A stretch of 64,000 nucleotides of DNA from Rhodanobacter sp. Root480. Its GTDB lineage: Bacteria > Pseudomonadota > Gammaproteobacteria > Xanthomonadales > Rhodanobacteraceae. Made by a program: the position numbers and the translations under genes. Location of the stretch: contig NZ_LMEX01000001.1 in NCBI RefSeq assembly GCF_001426645.1, positions 1,006,755-1,070,754 on the forward strand, read 5' to 3'. The notes beneath the pieces are model-generated. The model did not search any database. It was not told the DNA's origin and was given only the letters and a program-made list of their open reading frames with translations. Shown here in pieces: positions 37,801 to 46,798 of this stretch; positions within the stretch are counted from its first letter, which is position 1, and each line of letters begins with the position of its first letter.

Positions 37801-40284
37801 CTACTTCCCCTCGTGCTGCGCCGCCAGCGCCAAAAACATGAAGTTGGTGGCGCCGCCGCCCAGCACGTATTCGCGCTGCTGCCAGAAGTAGGGCCAGATT
37901 TTCAGCTCCGGCAGGTCGGGTCGAATCAGGGCCGTGCCGGAGATCACGCCGCCGGGGATGTAGCTCCAGTCGGCGCGGTTGCCGCCGTAGGCCACCGTGG
38001 CGGACAGCGCGCCCACACCGGAGGCGAACGACTCGGGGTTGTCACCCGGATGCACGCCGAGCACGAAGTTGAGCGCCTCCATCTGCAGCGTGTCCGGCGT
38101 GAATTGCGGCCACGCCTTGCGGAAGAAATACTGGCTGACGCCGAACTTCTGGATGTCCCAGCCAGCACCCCAGATGTACGGCACATACGGCACGCCGTAC
38201 GGTGTCTTGGTGGCGTCCGCGGTGAGTTTGGCCTGATAGGTTTTCACCGCCGCTCCGACCTCGTCGATGAAGGCCTGGTCGTGGATCAGCGGCATCGCTT
38301 CGGCCAGCATGGCGCCGGTCTTGTCGATGTGCGCGACGATCTGCGGCTTCAGGGCGATCAGGCGCTGCACGTACGTCGCGTCGGCCGTGGTTTTCGCCAG
38401 TTCCGCCAGCGCGAATACCTTGGCGCCAAGGTCGTCGGCGCGGTCGATGGCGTGGCGGTAGAGGTCGAGCGCGGCATCGAGCGACTGCTTCGCCATCGCC
38501 GGGTTCGCCGCCTTTAGCACCCGTGCGGCGGTCGCGAGTTGCGCCGCCGTGGTGAGTTCGCGATCGGGGTTGTCCTCGGTGAACACCCAGCGGTCGTCTG
38601 GAATGGACGAGGTCGTCGCGGTCTTCTGGCCCGGCTTGAGCGCGGGATCGTAATCGAGCCCGTCCGTCTGGGTGGAGACATCGCCGAGCAGCACGTATTG
38701 CTCCAGCGTCGGCTCGATGATGCCGCGATAGGTGCGGCCCAGCGCCTTGTAGCCGCCGAGCACACTGAGCAGGCCATGCTCCATCTGCTGGATCGCGTCG
38801 TTGACGCCGTCCGGCCGGTGGATATGGGCCACCTTGTTCATCTCGTCGATGCTGGTAGCGTCGTAGTCGAGGCCGAACTCCTCCACCATCTTGGCCAGCA
38901 GCCATACCGTGCCCATCTGGCTCTCGACGCGCAGGTCGTAATCGCCGGCATCGTGCCAGCCACCCGAGGTCAGGCCTGGCACGCGGTCGCCGGGCTTGTA
39001 GCGGGTCAGCGTATCTGGCCCCTGCGCATAGCCGTCGAAGTGCACGCCGATTTGCGCCATGCGCGCATCGTCCTGATGATCGAGTCCGTGCCAGGTGCGG
39101 TAGTTCTCCTTCACCAGCATGTGGCACATCTGCACCGGCAGGAAATATTCGAGCGTGGGCTGCCACACACCGCGATCGTAGACATCGTCGGCAATGCGGA
39201 AAACGTGCGTCTTCTGCCCGCGATAGGACAGCTGGTACATGCCGGGGTCGGTCACCGCGCCGAGATCGGCGGTCAGGTAGTTGTAGCGCAGGAAATGGCC
39301 CCACGGCTTGGGCCTGAAGCTGGCCACCTGCCGAGGGCCGCCGGCGGTCATCTTGTAGAGGATCAGCGCATCGGCCTTGTCGTCGCGCTTGTCCTGCTCG
39401 ATCACCACGGTCTTGGCCTGACCGGGTCGATAGCCGACCTGCGACACCTGCACCACCGGCGCGCCGCGCCAGTCCGGATCGACGTTCGGTGTGATGACCC
39501 ACGACACCGCATTCTTCGTGGCGCCCGGGCGCGTGATCTCACGCACGATGTACCAGCCGTTGTTCTGGTTGCCGCGCCCGTCGAGCAGTTCGAGCCGACC
39601 CGTGCGGCTCTCGATCTTCAGCCGTTGCAGCTTGCTTTCCGGCGCCACCACCAGGGTTTTGCCTTCGGCCATCGGGGCAGAAATCAGCTGGCCATGGTCG
39701 TCACTGATGGGGCCGTCCGCCTGGCGCGGAAAGATGCCCGACACCTGATCCATCAACCAGCTCTTGCCGAACAGGTCGGTGGGAAACAGCTCGAAATTGA
39801 AACCGACCTTGCCCTCCCACTCCGCCGGCAGCGGCTTGTCCAGGTCGACGCTGACCTTGAACGCATCGCCGTCCATCGGCGTCACGCTGACGTGGTAGCT
39901 GAAATGGAGGTCGGGGTACTCGATCGGGTTGAAGCCCTTGCGGTTCTTCGTCTCGTCGGGATAGTGCAGCGTCTGGGTGACGGTCTGCGCCGCCGCGTCG
40001 ACCACCGGTTCGCCATCGCCCGCCGGCATCGGCGACCACTGCCCCGGCGACGACTCAAGCCGCAGGTCGCCATTGGCCGCCACGCGCGTGCCGTGCTGAA
40101 TCACCGTCACGCCTGTCTGGTGGCCGTCGGGATAGATGTCGGCAAACACCGTGACGTTCAGCCCCGGCGCCTCGAAATAGCCCTTGTCGTTGAGCTTCAG
40201 CTGCGGCTCGGCCGGGGCCGCGCCGGCTCCTCTTGCAACCAGTGCCACCAGCAGACCGACGGCCATCGAAAGCGTGCGTTTCAT
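37801..40284 (-). CDS. GH9 cellulase with N-terminal Ig-like domain, secreted
   Basis: 827 residues with signal peptide (cleavage near GAGA, residue 22). After a long N-terminal beta region (about 25-330, including a CelD_N/Ig-like segment VSQVGYRPGQAKTVVI) comes the (alpha/alpha)6 catalytic domain: D445 and D448 in GGWHDAGDYD are the family's catalytic-base aspartates, VLGVHPGDNPESF resembles the conserved GVNP/His region, and E805 in REYVLGGG is the likely acid. It cleaves beta-1,4-glucan or related chains. The N-terminal extension is larger than in most GH9 enzymes. AGGGGA ribosome site. Confidence 0.9.
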   Translation of the reverse strand: MKRTLSMAVGLLVALVARGAGAAPAEPQLKLNDKGYFEAPGLNVTVFADIYPDGHQTGVTVIQHGTRVAANGDLRLESSPGQWSPMPAGDGEPVVDAAAQTVTQTLHYPDETKNRKGFNPIEYPDLHFSYHVSVTPMDGDAFKVSVDLDKPLPAEWEGKVGFNFELFPTDLFGKSWLMDQVSGIFPRQADGPISDDHGQLISAPMAEGKTLVVAPESKLQRLKIESRTGRLELLDGRGNQNNGWYIVREITRPGATKNAVSWVITPNVDPDWRGAPVVQVSQVGYRPGQAKTVVIEQDKRDDKADALILYKMTAGGPRQVASFRPKPWGHFLRYNYLTADLGAVTDPGMYQLSYRGQKTHVFRIADDVYDRGVWQPTLEYFLPVQMCHMLVKENYRTWHGLDHQDDARMAQIGVHFDGYAQGPDTLTRYKPGDRVPGLTSGGWHDAGDYDLRVESQMGTVWLLAKMVEEFGLDYDATSIDEMNKVAHIHRPDGVNDAIQQMEHGLLSVLGGYKALGRTYRGIIEPTLEQYVLLGDVSTQTDGLDYDPALKPGQKTATTSSIPDDRWVFTEDNPDRELTTAAQLATAARVLKAANPAMAKQSLDAALDLYRHAIDRADDLGAKVFALAELAKTTADATYVQRLIALKPQIVAHIDKTGAMLAEAMPLIHDQAFIDEVGAAVKTYQAKLTADATKTPYGVPYVPYIWGAGWDIQKFGVSQYFFRKAWPQFTPDTLQMEALNFVLGVHPGDNPESFASGVGALSATVAYGGNRADWSYIPGGVISGTALIRPDLPELKIWPYFWQQREYVLGGGATNFMFLALAAQHEGK

Positions 40285-40503
40285 TGATATCCCCTGGAGG
40301 CGGACCCGGTTCGGCCGCGCTGTGAGCGAACGCCAGAAACTAGCCCACGTGTCCGGGTACGGCAAGCAAGCGACCCGTATCCGTTCGTCGAAGGCTTCGC
40401 AAAGCCCGCATCGGAAATCCACGGGCCGGTGCGCCTCACCGGGAACCGCTGCTTCGGCCGCGCTAGACTCATCGCGCGGAGCTCCTCCGCAGGGGAATAC
40501 GGC

Positions 40504-42615
40504 ATGAGCGAACAACGCGGACGGCCAGGCGATGGCCGCTCTTCCACGGATTTCTTCGGTCGCCAGGACGATGCGCAACGCGCCACGCGGCGCATGCTGT
40601 TGCTCCTCGCGCTGGCCGTAACGTTGGTGCTCGTCGCGCTGGTGGCCGCGCTGGCGCTGGGCAAATACGCGTTCATGCACTACTTCGGATTGGTCTACGC
40701 GGGCTACTCGCCGTGGCCGGCCACATCCACAATGGCCGGCATCGCCATCGTCGCCGCCGGCGCCATAGGGTGGGTGTCGTGGTCGCGCATGCGCGAACTG
40801 GACCTTGGCGGCCGCGTCGTCATGGAATGGATCGGCGCGCGGGACGTCGACCCGGACACCACCGACCCGGTGCACCGCCGGCTCAACAACATCGTGCAGG
40901 AAATGGCGATCGCCAGCTCGATCCCGCCGCCCGATGTCTTCCTGCTTGTGCGCGAAGACGGTATCAACGCGTTCGCCGCCGGCCATGGTACCGCCGACGC
41001 CGCGATCTGTGTCACGCAGGGCTGCCTGGACAAGCTCACCCGTGACGAGCTGCAGGGCGTGATCGCACACGAATTCAGCCACATCGTGCACGGCGACATG
41101 CGGCTCAATATCCGCCTGATCGGCCTGCTTGCCGGGGTGATGTTCCTGGCAACCACGGGGCGCTCGATGATCTACGGCGACTTCAGCAGCGGCAGGAAAG
41201 ACCCGACCTTCTACATGCTGGGGCAATACAGCATCGGCTTCATCCTGTTGTGCGTGGGCTCCATCGGCCACCTCGCCGGCCGCGTGCTGCAGGCGGCGGT
41301 TTCGCGCTCGCGCGAGTTCCTGGCCGACGCGGCCGCGGTGCAGTTCACCCGCCAGCAACTGGGCCTGGTGGGTGCGTTGCGCAAGATCCAGGCGCTCAGC
41401 GCAGGCTCCGCATTGCACGGGTTCGACAGCAGCGAGGTGGCGCACATGCTGTTCGGCGAAGGCGGCCGCTGGTCACGACTGCTGGCGACGCACCCGACCG
41501 TGCCCGTGCGCATCCGCGCGCTCGGCATGCCCTACCGCGAGCAGGACATCGCACGCATCGCGCGCGATTGGCAGACAACGGTACGGACGGCAGACGCGGA
41601 CGCCCGTCACGTCTCCCTTGCCGGTTTCGCTCCGGCGATGGCAACGGCCCACGAAGGCAACCGCGCCACCACACGCGTCGCACAAACGCCGGGTACCGCG
41701 ACACCGAGAGCACTGACGACCAGCATTGGCCAGACTATCGAAACGGCCATCCATACGGCCAACCATTTATTGCAGTCCGTACCCCGCCGGCTCCTTGACG
41801 CAGCCGCCAGCACCGATGACGCGCCGGCCCTGATACTGAGCCTGGCCGTCGACACGGACCGGGCGTGGCGCACCACCCAGCTCGATCACATCGAGCACCA
41901 CCTGGGCGCAACATTCCGCGCACAAGTCGACACCCTGCTCGATGCCGGCACCCGGTTGACGCCAAAAGCGCGTCTGCCCCTGCTGCAGCTCGCCTTGCCA
42001 CGCTTGCGCCGCATGCCGCACGCGCAGGGGCAGATGTTGTTGCAAGCGCTGGATGCACTGATCCATGCCGACGGCCGCATCGGCCTCTACGAATTCTGCC
42101 TGGTGCGTCTGGTTCGCCTGTACCTGGACGAAGCCGCGCAACCGGCGCGCGCCCGCATCGCCGGACCGGCGCGGTTGTTCGACCGACGCGCCGATTTCGC
42201 CACGCTGTGCGCGATTCTCGCCGGCCGCGACGGTGTCGACGGCAATGCCGCGCGTCACATCTGGCAGCAGGCCATGGACAGCGCCCTGCCCGATCACGGC
42301 CTCGCATACGCCGTGCCACCCGCCTGGCAAACCTCGCTGGATGCGCTGCTGCAACGCCTCGATGCGCTGCGCCCCATCGACAAGGAGCTCGCGATCGAGG
42401 GCCTTGCCATCGCCGTGCTCGCCGACCAGCGCGTCACCCTGGAGGAAGCGGAGCTGTTGCGACTGATCTGCGCCTGCCTGCATTGCCCGTTGCCGCCATT
42501 CCTGGTGATGGCGGATGGCCGGGGCAAACACGAATACCGATCCGCGTTCACCGAAGGTAGCGAGCCCAATCCATTGACCCGAGAAAACGATGCCCTCACC
42601 ACGGAAACCCGCTAG
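40504..42615 (+). CDS. M48 zinc metallopeptidase with large C-terminal extension
   Basis: 703 residues. Two N-terminal helices (about 33-55, 73-90), then an M48 peptidase with H189-E-F-S-H193 and third ligand E271 (SREFLAD), flanked by further helices. The typical HtpX-like peptidase core ends near residue 365. The remaining half is soluble and helical; its segment ALDALIHADGRIGLYEFCLVRLV and a later ALRPIDKELAIEGLAIAVLADQRVTLEEAELLRL resemble tellurite-resistance TerB-like domains. Likely an inner-membrane quality-control protease; the extension may couple it to another partner. GGGGA ribosome site. Confidence 0.88.
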   Translation: MSEQRGRPGDGRSSTDFFGRQDDAQRATRRMLLLLALAVTLVLVALVAALALGKYAFMHYFGLVYAGYSPWPATSTMAGIAIVAAGAIGWVSWSRMRELDLGGRVVMEWIGARDVDPDTTDPVHRRLNNIVQEMAIASSIPPPDVFLLVREDGINAFAAGHGTADAAICVTQGCLDKLTRDELQGVIAHEFSHIVHGDMRLNIRLIGLLAGVMFLATTGRSMIYGDFSSGRKDPTFYMLGQYSIGFILLCVGSIGHLAGRVLQAAVSRSREFLADAAAVQFTRQQLGLVGALRKIQALSAGSALHGFDSSEVAHMLFGEGGRWSRLLATHPTVPVRIRALGMPYREQDIARIARDWQTTVRTADADARHVSLAGFAPAMATAHEGNRATTRVAQTPGTATPRALTTSIGQTIETAIHTANHLLQSVPRRLLDAAASTDDAPALILSLAVDTDRAWRTTQLDHIEHHLGATFRAQVDTLLDAGTRLTPKARLPLLQLALPRLRRMPHAQGQMLLQALDALIHADGRIGLYEFCLVRLVRLYLDEAAQPARARIAGPARLFDRRADFATLCAILAGRDGVDGNAARHIWQQAMDSALPDHGLAYAVPPAWQTSLDALLQRLDALRPIDKELAIEGLAIAVLADQRVTLEEAELLRLICACLHCPLPPFLVMADGRGKHEYRSAFTEGSEPNPLTRENDALTTETR

Positions 42616-42738
42616 CAGATCGAGCTCGAACAAGGCACCCGGGCGTACGAACGCACATAATCGACCGACACAAACCCGCCATCGCGGGCACCGCCGGCAG
42701 ACGGCGGCATGCACACCGCTTGGCTTCAAGGGAACGCC

Positions 42739-44187
42739 ATGATCCACAGCACGCTCATCCGCCGCGCACTGGCCTTCGCGATGTTGGCTTTCGCCGCCGC
42801 AAGCCCCGCGCAGACACCCGGAACCACGCTGGCCGCGTGCCCGCCCGGCACCCAGCGGAACGCGGCCGACGCCGCAGCGGTGGCAGAGCGCAGCCGTGAG
42901 CTCAAGGTACTCGGCATCGAGCAGATGAAGCCCGCGGTGGGTGCCTTCGATATCGGCAAACCCTGCAACGCCAATTACGACGAGGCGCTGGCCAATCCTT
43001 ATCCGAAATTGCCGGACGCGCTCACTACACGCGCAGGGAAGAAGGTCACCACGACGTCGCATTGGCGGCATGACCGACGCCCGGAAATCGCCGAGCTGAT
43101 GCAAAGCCAGGTCTACGGTTTCGTGCCCGGCAACGTGCCTGCGGTGACATGGAAAGTCACTCGTACCCTGCGTCACTCCATCGGCGGTATCGCTGTGGTC
43201 ACCAAGGAACTGACCGGCCACGTCGACAACAGCGCCTACCCATCCATCACGGTGAACATCCGCGCCAATCTGGTGACGCCGGCCGATGCACGGGGCCACG
43301 CGGTGCCCGTCATCGTGATGAACGGCAGCCGCCTGCAACCGATCCCCAGGAATCCACCGGCATCGCTTCCGCACAACATCAGCTATTACAGCCTGCTGGG
43401 CGAGGACAACCTGGAGCAGCTTCTCCGCCGTGGCTGGGGCTACGTGGCGCTCGACAGCACCAGCGCGCAGCCGGACAGCCTGCCCAACGGCGACGGCATC
43501 GGCAGGGGCATCATCGGCCTGGCCAACCGGGGCAAGCCGCGCGGCATGGACCAATGGGGCGCGGTGCGCGCCTGGGCCTGGGCCGACAGCCGCCTGCTGG
43601 ATTATCTCGTTACCGATCCGGACGTGGACGCTCGACGGATCGGCATCTTCGGCCACTCGCGCTTCGGCAAGGCAGCGCTGGTGGCAATGGCGTTCGAACC
43701 GCGTTTCGCCATCGGCTACATCAGCGCCGCCGGCGCGGGCGGCAGCGCCCTCTTCCGGCGCAACTTCGGCGAAACGCTGGCCAATCTCACCGGCCCCGGC
43801 GAGTACTACTGGTTCGCCGGCAACCTGATGAAGTACGCCGCCGTCGGCAGCTCGCCGGACGAGCTGCCGGTGGACAGCCACGAGCTCATCGCCCTGTGCG
43901 CGCCGCGACCACTCTTCCTCAGCGGCGGCATTTTCATGTCTGAGCCGGGAAAGATCCCCGGCGACGCCTGGCAGGACACGCGCGGCACCTTCATGGCCGC
44001 TGTCGCCGCCAGCCCGATCTACACCCTGCTCGGCGCCAAAGGCCTCGGCACCGACACCATGCCCCCGCCACTGACCCTGATCGACAGCGGCAAGCTCGCC
44101 TTCCGCCAACATACGGATGGCCATACGCCCAGCCCGAACTGGCCGTATTTCCTGCGGTTTGCGGCGAGGGAGTTTGCGGAGCCATAG
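42739..44187 (+). CDS. CE15-like glucuronoyl methylesterase, secreted
   Basis: 482 residues. Signal peptide (MIHSTLIRRALAFAMLAFAAASPA) followed by an alpha/beta hydrolase. The nucleophile elbow is G-H-S307-R-F-G-K, the bacterial CE15 form, and the catalytic histidine is H462 in HTDGHTPSPNWPYF; SGGIFMSEPGKIPGD lies near the acid. CE15 enzymes split ester bonds between glucuronic acid of xylan and lignin. It pairs functionally with the GH9, GH51 and GH95 enzymes nearby. ATG 42739 is preceded by AAGGGAA. Confidence 0.88.
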   Translation: MIHSTLIRRALAFAMLAFAAASPAQTPGTTLAACPPGTQRNAADAAAVAERSRELKVLGIEQMKPAVGAFDIGKPCNANYDEALANPYPKLPDALTTRAGKKVTTTSHWRHDRRPEIAELMQSQVYGFVPGNVPAVTWKVTRTLRHSIGGIAVVTKELTGHVDNSAYPSITVNIRANLVTPADARGHAVPVIVMNGSRLQPIPRNPPASLPHNISYYSLLGEDNLEQLLRRGWGYVALDSTSAQPDSLPNGDGIGRGIIGLANRGKPRGMDQWGAVRAWAWADSRLLDYLVTDPDVDARRIGIFGHSRFGKAALVAMAFEPRFAIGYISAAGAGGSALFRRNFGETLANLTGPGEYYWFAGNLMKYAAVGSSPDELPVDSHELIALCAPRPLFLSGGIFMSEPGKIPGDAWQDTRGTFMAAVAASPIYTLLGAKGLGTDTMPPPLTLIDSGKLAFRQHTDGHTPSPNWPYFLRFAAREFAEP

Positions 44188-44614
44188 CGGGCTGCTTCGA
44201 AACACAGCTGCCGGCCATGAATTGTCTGCGAGCCAGGTAGACGGCGCCATTTTCAGAAATCGAGGGACCATACGATCAACACCGAGCCTGTTGCGCTTTC
44301 CCTTACGCAAATTGCAGAGGTGACTCACGTTCGTCGGCTGCGGACCGGTAGTAGGCTCGATGGTGAAAAGCTCATGCCGACCCCACGAGTAGATCGGATG
44401 TCGTCCATCACCTTTCGTTCCACAACTTGTTGGTTGTTGGCGTGCTCGCCGTTGCGCCGCGACCTGCCGCGAACAAAACGAAGACGCCTCCAGCGGAAGA
44501 CCCGGCGGTCATCAGGCTTATGGCAACCATTGCCAAGACGACTCAGACCACCGACATCCGATCCATAGTCCCTCATAGAGAACCCGATCCTCTTCACAAC
44601 CAAAGAGCCCTTTC
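44188..44614. other. AT-richer gap with possible decayed exported-protein start
   Basis: 427 bases between the esterase and the effector module. Around 44398 a frame begins MSSITFRST, and one frame over it continues LLVVGVLAVAPRPAANKTKTPPAED to a stop at 44618, which together look like a frameshifted signal peptide. No family is recognised and no intact gene is present. The promoter of the immunity/effector genes should lie in the last 100 bases. Confidence 0.4.
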
Positions 44615-45130
44615 ATGAAACCCCACCTCGGATTCACGATCTCATTCCTGGCCTCAACGATCGTTACCGCCGCGTTTGCCGCGCCGTTGCCCCCGCCCTC
44701 GCGGATCGAACCCAAGGCCGATGTGGTCAATGGCATCGCCATAAGAGCTGACGTAGAGCGGCTGTCCTATATTTCGCCTCGCTATCTGGGCATCCGCCCT
44801 GCCTATGACGCCTGCATAACGGAAACCCTCGGCGTAGTTCCGAAACAACAGGACTGCGCTGACGCGGAGTACACCTATCAGGACGGCCGCTTGAATCGAG
44901 ACTACAAGGCGCTTCTGGCCACGCTCGAACACGACGACAGCCAGGCTGCCATCGAGGCGCAACGGGCATGGCTGCGCTTTCGCGACAAGGATTGTGCGGC
45001 CCGCGCCGGTCGGTTTGGATCGGACGCTGGCCCAACGACGCAATCGACTTGTCTCATGGAAAGCACCGCCCATCGTGCGCAGCAATTGGAAGACTGGACG
45101 AATACCGTCAAAAGGCATCCGGCACACTGA
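44615..45130 (+). CDS. exported DUF1311/LprI-like protein, probable immunity protein
   Basis: 171 residues. Signal peptide (cleavage after AFA, about residue 22). The C-terminal half fits PF07007 (lysozyme-inhibitor LprI N-terminal domain): AYDACIT, LNRDYKALL, the hallmark QRAWLRFRDKDCAARA, GS, STCLMESTAHRAQQLE, with cysteines at family positions. It sits 26 bases upstream of a muramidase-like effector gene and was probably kept to protect the cell's own wall from it. This parallels the XAC2610-XAC2609 inhibitor/effector pair of Xanthomonas citri, although the inhibitor fold there is different. The partner assignment is inference. Confidence 0.85.
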   Translation: MKPHLGFTISFLASTIVTAAFAAPLPPPSRIEPKADVVNGIAIRADVERLSYISPRYLGIRPAYDACITETLGVVPKQQDCADAEYTYQDGRLNRDYKALLATLEHDDSQAAIEAQRAWLRFRDKDCAARAGRFGSDAGPTTQSTCLMESTAHRAQQLEDWTNTVKRHPAH

Positions 45131-45156
45131 GAACCCGACAACAAAGGGACTTTGAA

Positions 45157-46698
45157 ATGAGCGAAAGGGAGTTCAGCGGCGGCGACGCATTTGCCCCAAC
45201 CTCCATGGAGTACCGCGTCTGCCGGATCATGATGAAAAGCGAATTGCGCGGAGGCCTGGGCGCCTACGAAATGGGCAACGCCGGAGCTGCCCAAAGCGGC
45301 CCCAGCTTCGGGCCATTCCAATACGACATCGGAGCGAACCAGGACGGGCGCCATCTTCTCGAATCCATCGCTGAAAGCGCCACGGACGAAAAGGGGCGGC
45401 GAATCATCAACGAGCAGGATCTACAGATCATCCAAGACCACTTCTACAAGCCTTTCAACGAATTTACGGGCGCCGACAACACGCTCTACGAACAAATGAA
45501 GCCCAAGCTCGACGCCGCCATCGGATCCGATGCTGGCGTCAAAGCGATCGATGCGGATTTCGTGCCCGCGGTACGACAGAAGGTCGCGTCGATGAACGCC
45601 GTCGTAGACGGCATGCACGCCGGAGCGAACCAGGCTTTCATGCAGCGTAACGATGCCGCCAAACTCATCCTTGTGGACACTCGGAACCAATATGGGTCCG
45701 CCGTGAACAGCGGCCTGGAAAAGTTCATCAGCATGACCAGCGCCGATCCCGCGATGGACATGCCGGGCCGTACCAGAGGCACCACCGTCAAGGTCGAAGG
45801 AGCGTTCGGCCTGGACGACATGGTCCGCTACAAGCTTGAAACGGTTTATGGACAAACCGACCGCGGGGCAAAGGATGTGCTCCGGCGCATTTCCCACTGC
45901 ATCGAAGCTGCAGGTGTCGAGAACATCAAGACCGGCTTGTCCGATGAGGAGGCGCAATTTTTCAAAAGTGGATTGGAAACCTACCTCAGGAATCACGGTC
46001 GCAACGCGCATATGCTCGACGCTCCGGAACTGAGCGCACTCGCCGAACTCGGCGACCGAAAACCACCCCTGAAACTTGGAAGTCGAGGTAATGAGGTAAA
46101 GGCCCTCCAGCAGGATCTGGCCGAGCTTGGTTACAAACATGACGACCTGCCGCCTAAGGTAGACGGTGCCTTCGGGCCGACGACGCAGGGTATCGTGCGG
46201 ATATTCCAGCGAGACCATGGACTTGACCCGGACGGCGTCGTTGGAACAAAAACCGCTGAAGCACTTCGCCAAGCCACACTGCAACGATCTGCCCCGATCA
46301 CGACTTTCGGGGATCCGCAGCACCCGGGACACACCATCTTTCAGCAAGCGCTCGCCGGCATAAGTCGACTCGACACAGCACGGGGCCGGACGCCCGACAT
46401 GGCCAGCTATAACCTCTCTGGTGCGCTAACGGTGGCCGCACGTCGTGAGGGGCTGGAGCAGATCGACCATGTCCTCCTGAGCGAAGACGCCATGCGAGTT
46501 TTTGCAGTGCAGGGCGATTTCAACTCGCCTCTGCGTCGTTTTACCGATGTGGAGGTCGTCAACGGCATGAATACCCCGCTGACGCAAAGCAGTAGCGATT
46601 GGCTGCGACTCAATCCGCAGATGCCTTCGGTGCAGGCCAGCACTCCGGCGACGCCGGAGGCAGACGTTCAGATGTCTCAACCGCCAATACCGCACTGA
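45157..46698 (+). CDS. X-T4SS antibacterial effector: muramidase-like, peptidoglycan-binding, XVIPCD
   Basis: 513 residues and no signal peptide. Three parts: (1) an N-terminal domain with E29/E38 and SGPSFGPFQYDIG (47-59), reminiscent of lysozyme/transglycosylase folds but not a clear family member; (2) a PG_binding_1 repeat at about 302-371 (LKLGSRGNEVKALQQDL, VDGAFGPTTQGIVRIFQ); (3) an XVIPCD from about 381, with IDHVLLS, FAVQGD and QSSSDW motifs and a polar tail. XVIPCDs bind VirD4 and send toxins through the Xanthomonadales type IV system into rival bacteria. Prediction: injected wall hydrolase. ATG 45157 is preceded by AAAGGGA. Confidence 0.9.
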   Translation: MSEREFSGGDAFAPTSMEYRVCRIMMKSELRGGLGAYEMGNAGAAQSGPSFGPFQYDIGANQDGRHLLESIAESATDEKGRRIINEQDLQIIQDHFYKPFNEFTGADNTLYEQMKPKLDAAIGSDAGVKAIDADFVPAVRQKVASMNAVVDGMHAGANQAFMQRNDAAKLILVDTRNQYGSAVNSGLEKFISMTSADPAMDMPGRTRGTTVKVEGAFGLDDMVRYKLETVYGQTDRGAKDVLRRISHCIEAAGVENIKTGLSDEEAQFFKSGLETYLRNHGRNAHMLDAPELSALAELGDRKPPLKLGSRGNEVKALQQDLAELGYKHDDLPPKVDGAFGPTTQGIVRIFQRDHGLDPDGVVGTKTAEALRQATLQRSAPITTFGDPQHPGHTIFQQALAGISRLDTARGRTPDMASYNLSGALTVAARREGLEQIDHVLLSEDAMRVFAVQGDFNSPLRRFTDVEVVNGMNTPLTQSSSDWLRLNPQMPSVQASTPATPEADVQMSQPPIPH

Positions 46699-46798
46699 GC
46701 AAGGGCGATCGGCGCCACGGTCGGATTTCCCTCCCCTCTACCAAGATGGAACTGCGGGAACAATACGTACAGCGGCCATCCGACGGAAACGCCAAACC

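Noticed and set aside
40285..41445. Upstream extension of the GH9 frame
   Set aside because: It runs over the divergent M48 gene; the signal peptide begins at 40284 with a good ribosome site.
42676..42716. Hairpins CCCGC-catc-GCGGG and CCGCC...GGCGG after the M48 gene as a terminator
   Set aside because: Short stems and no T-run; not separable from chance at this base composition.
41767..44328. 853-codon minus-strand frame opposite the M48 and CE15 genes
   Set aside because: Covers two well-supported genes on the other strand and has no recognisable motif.
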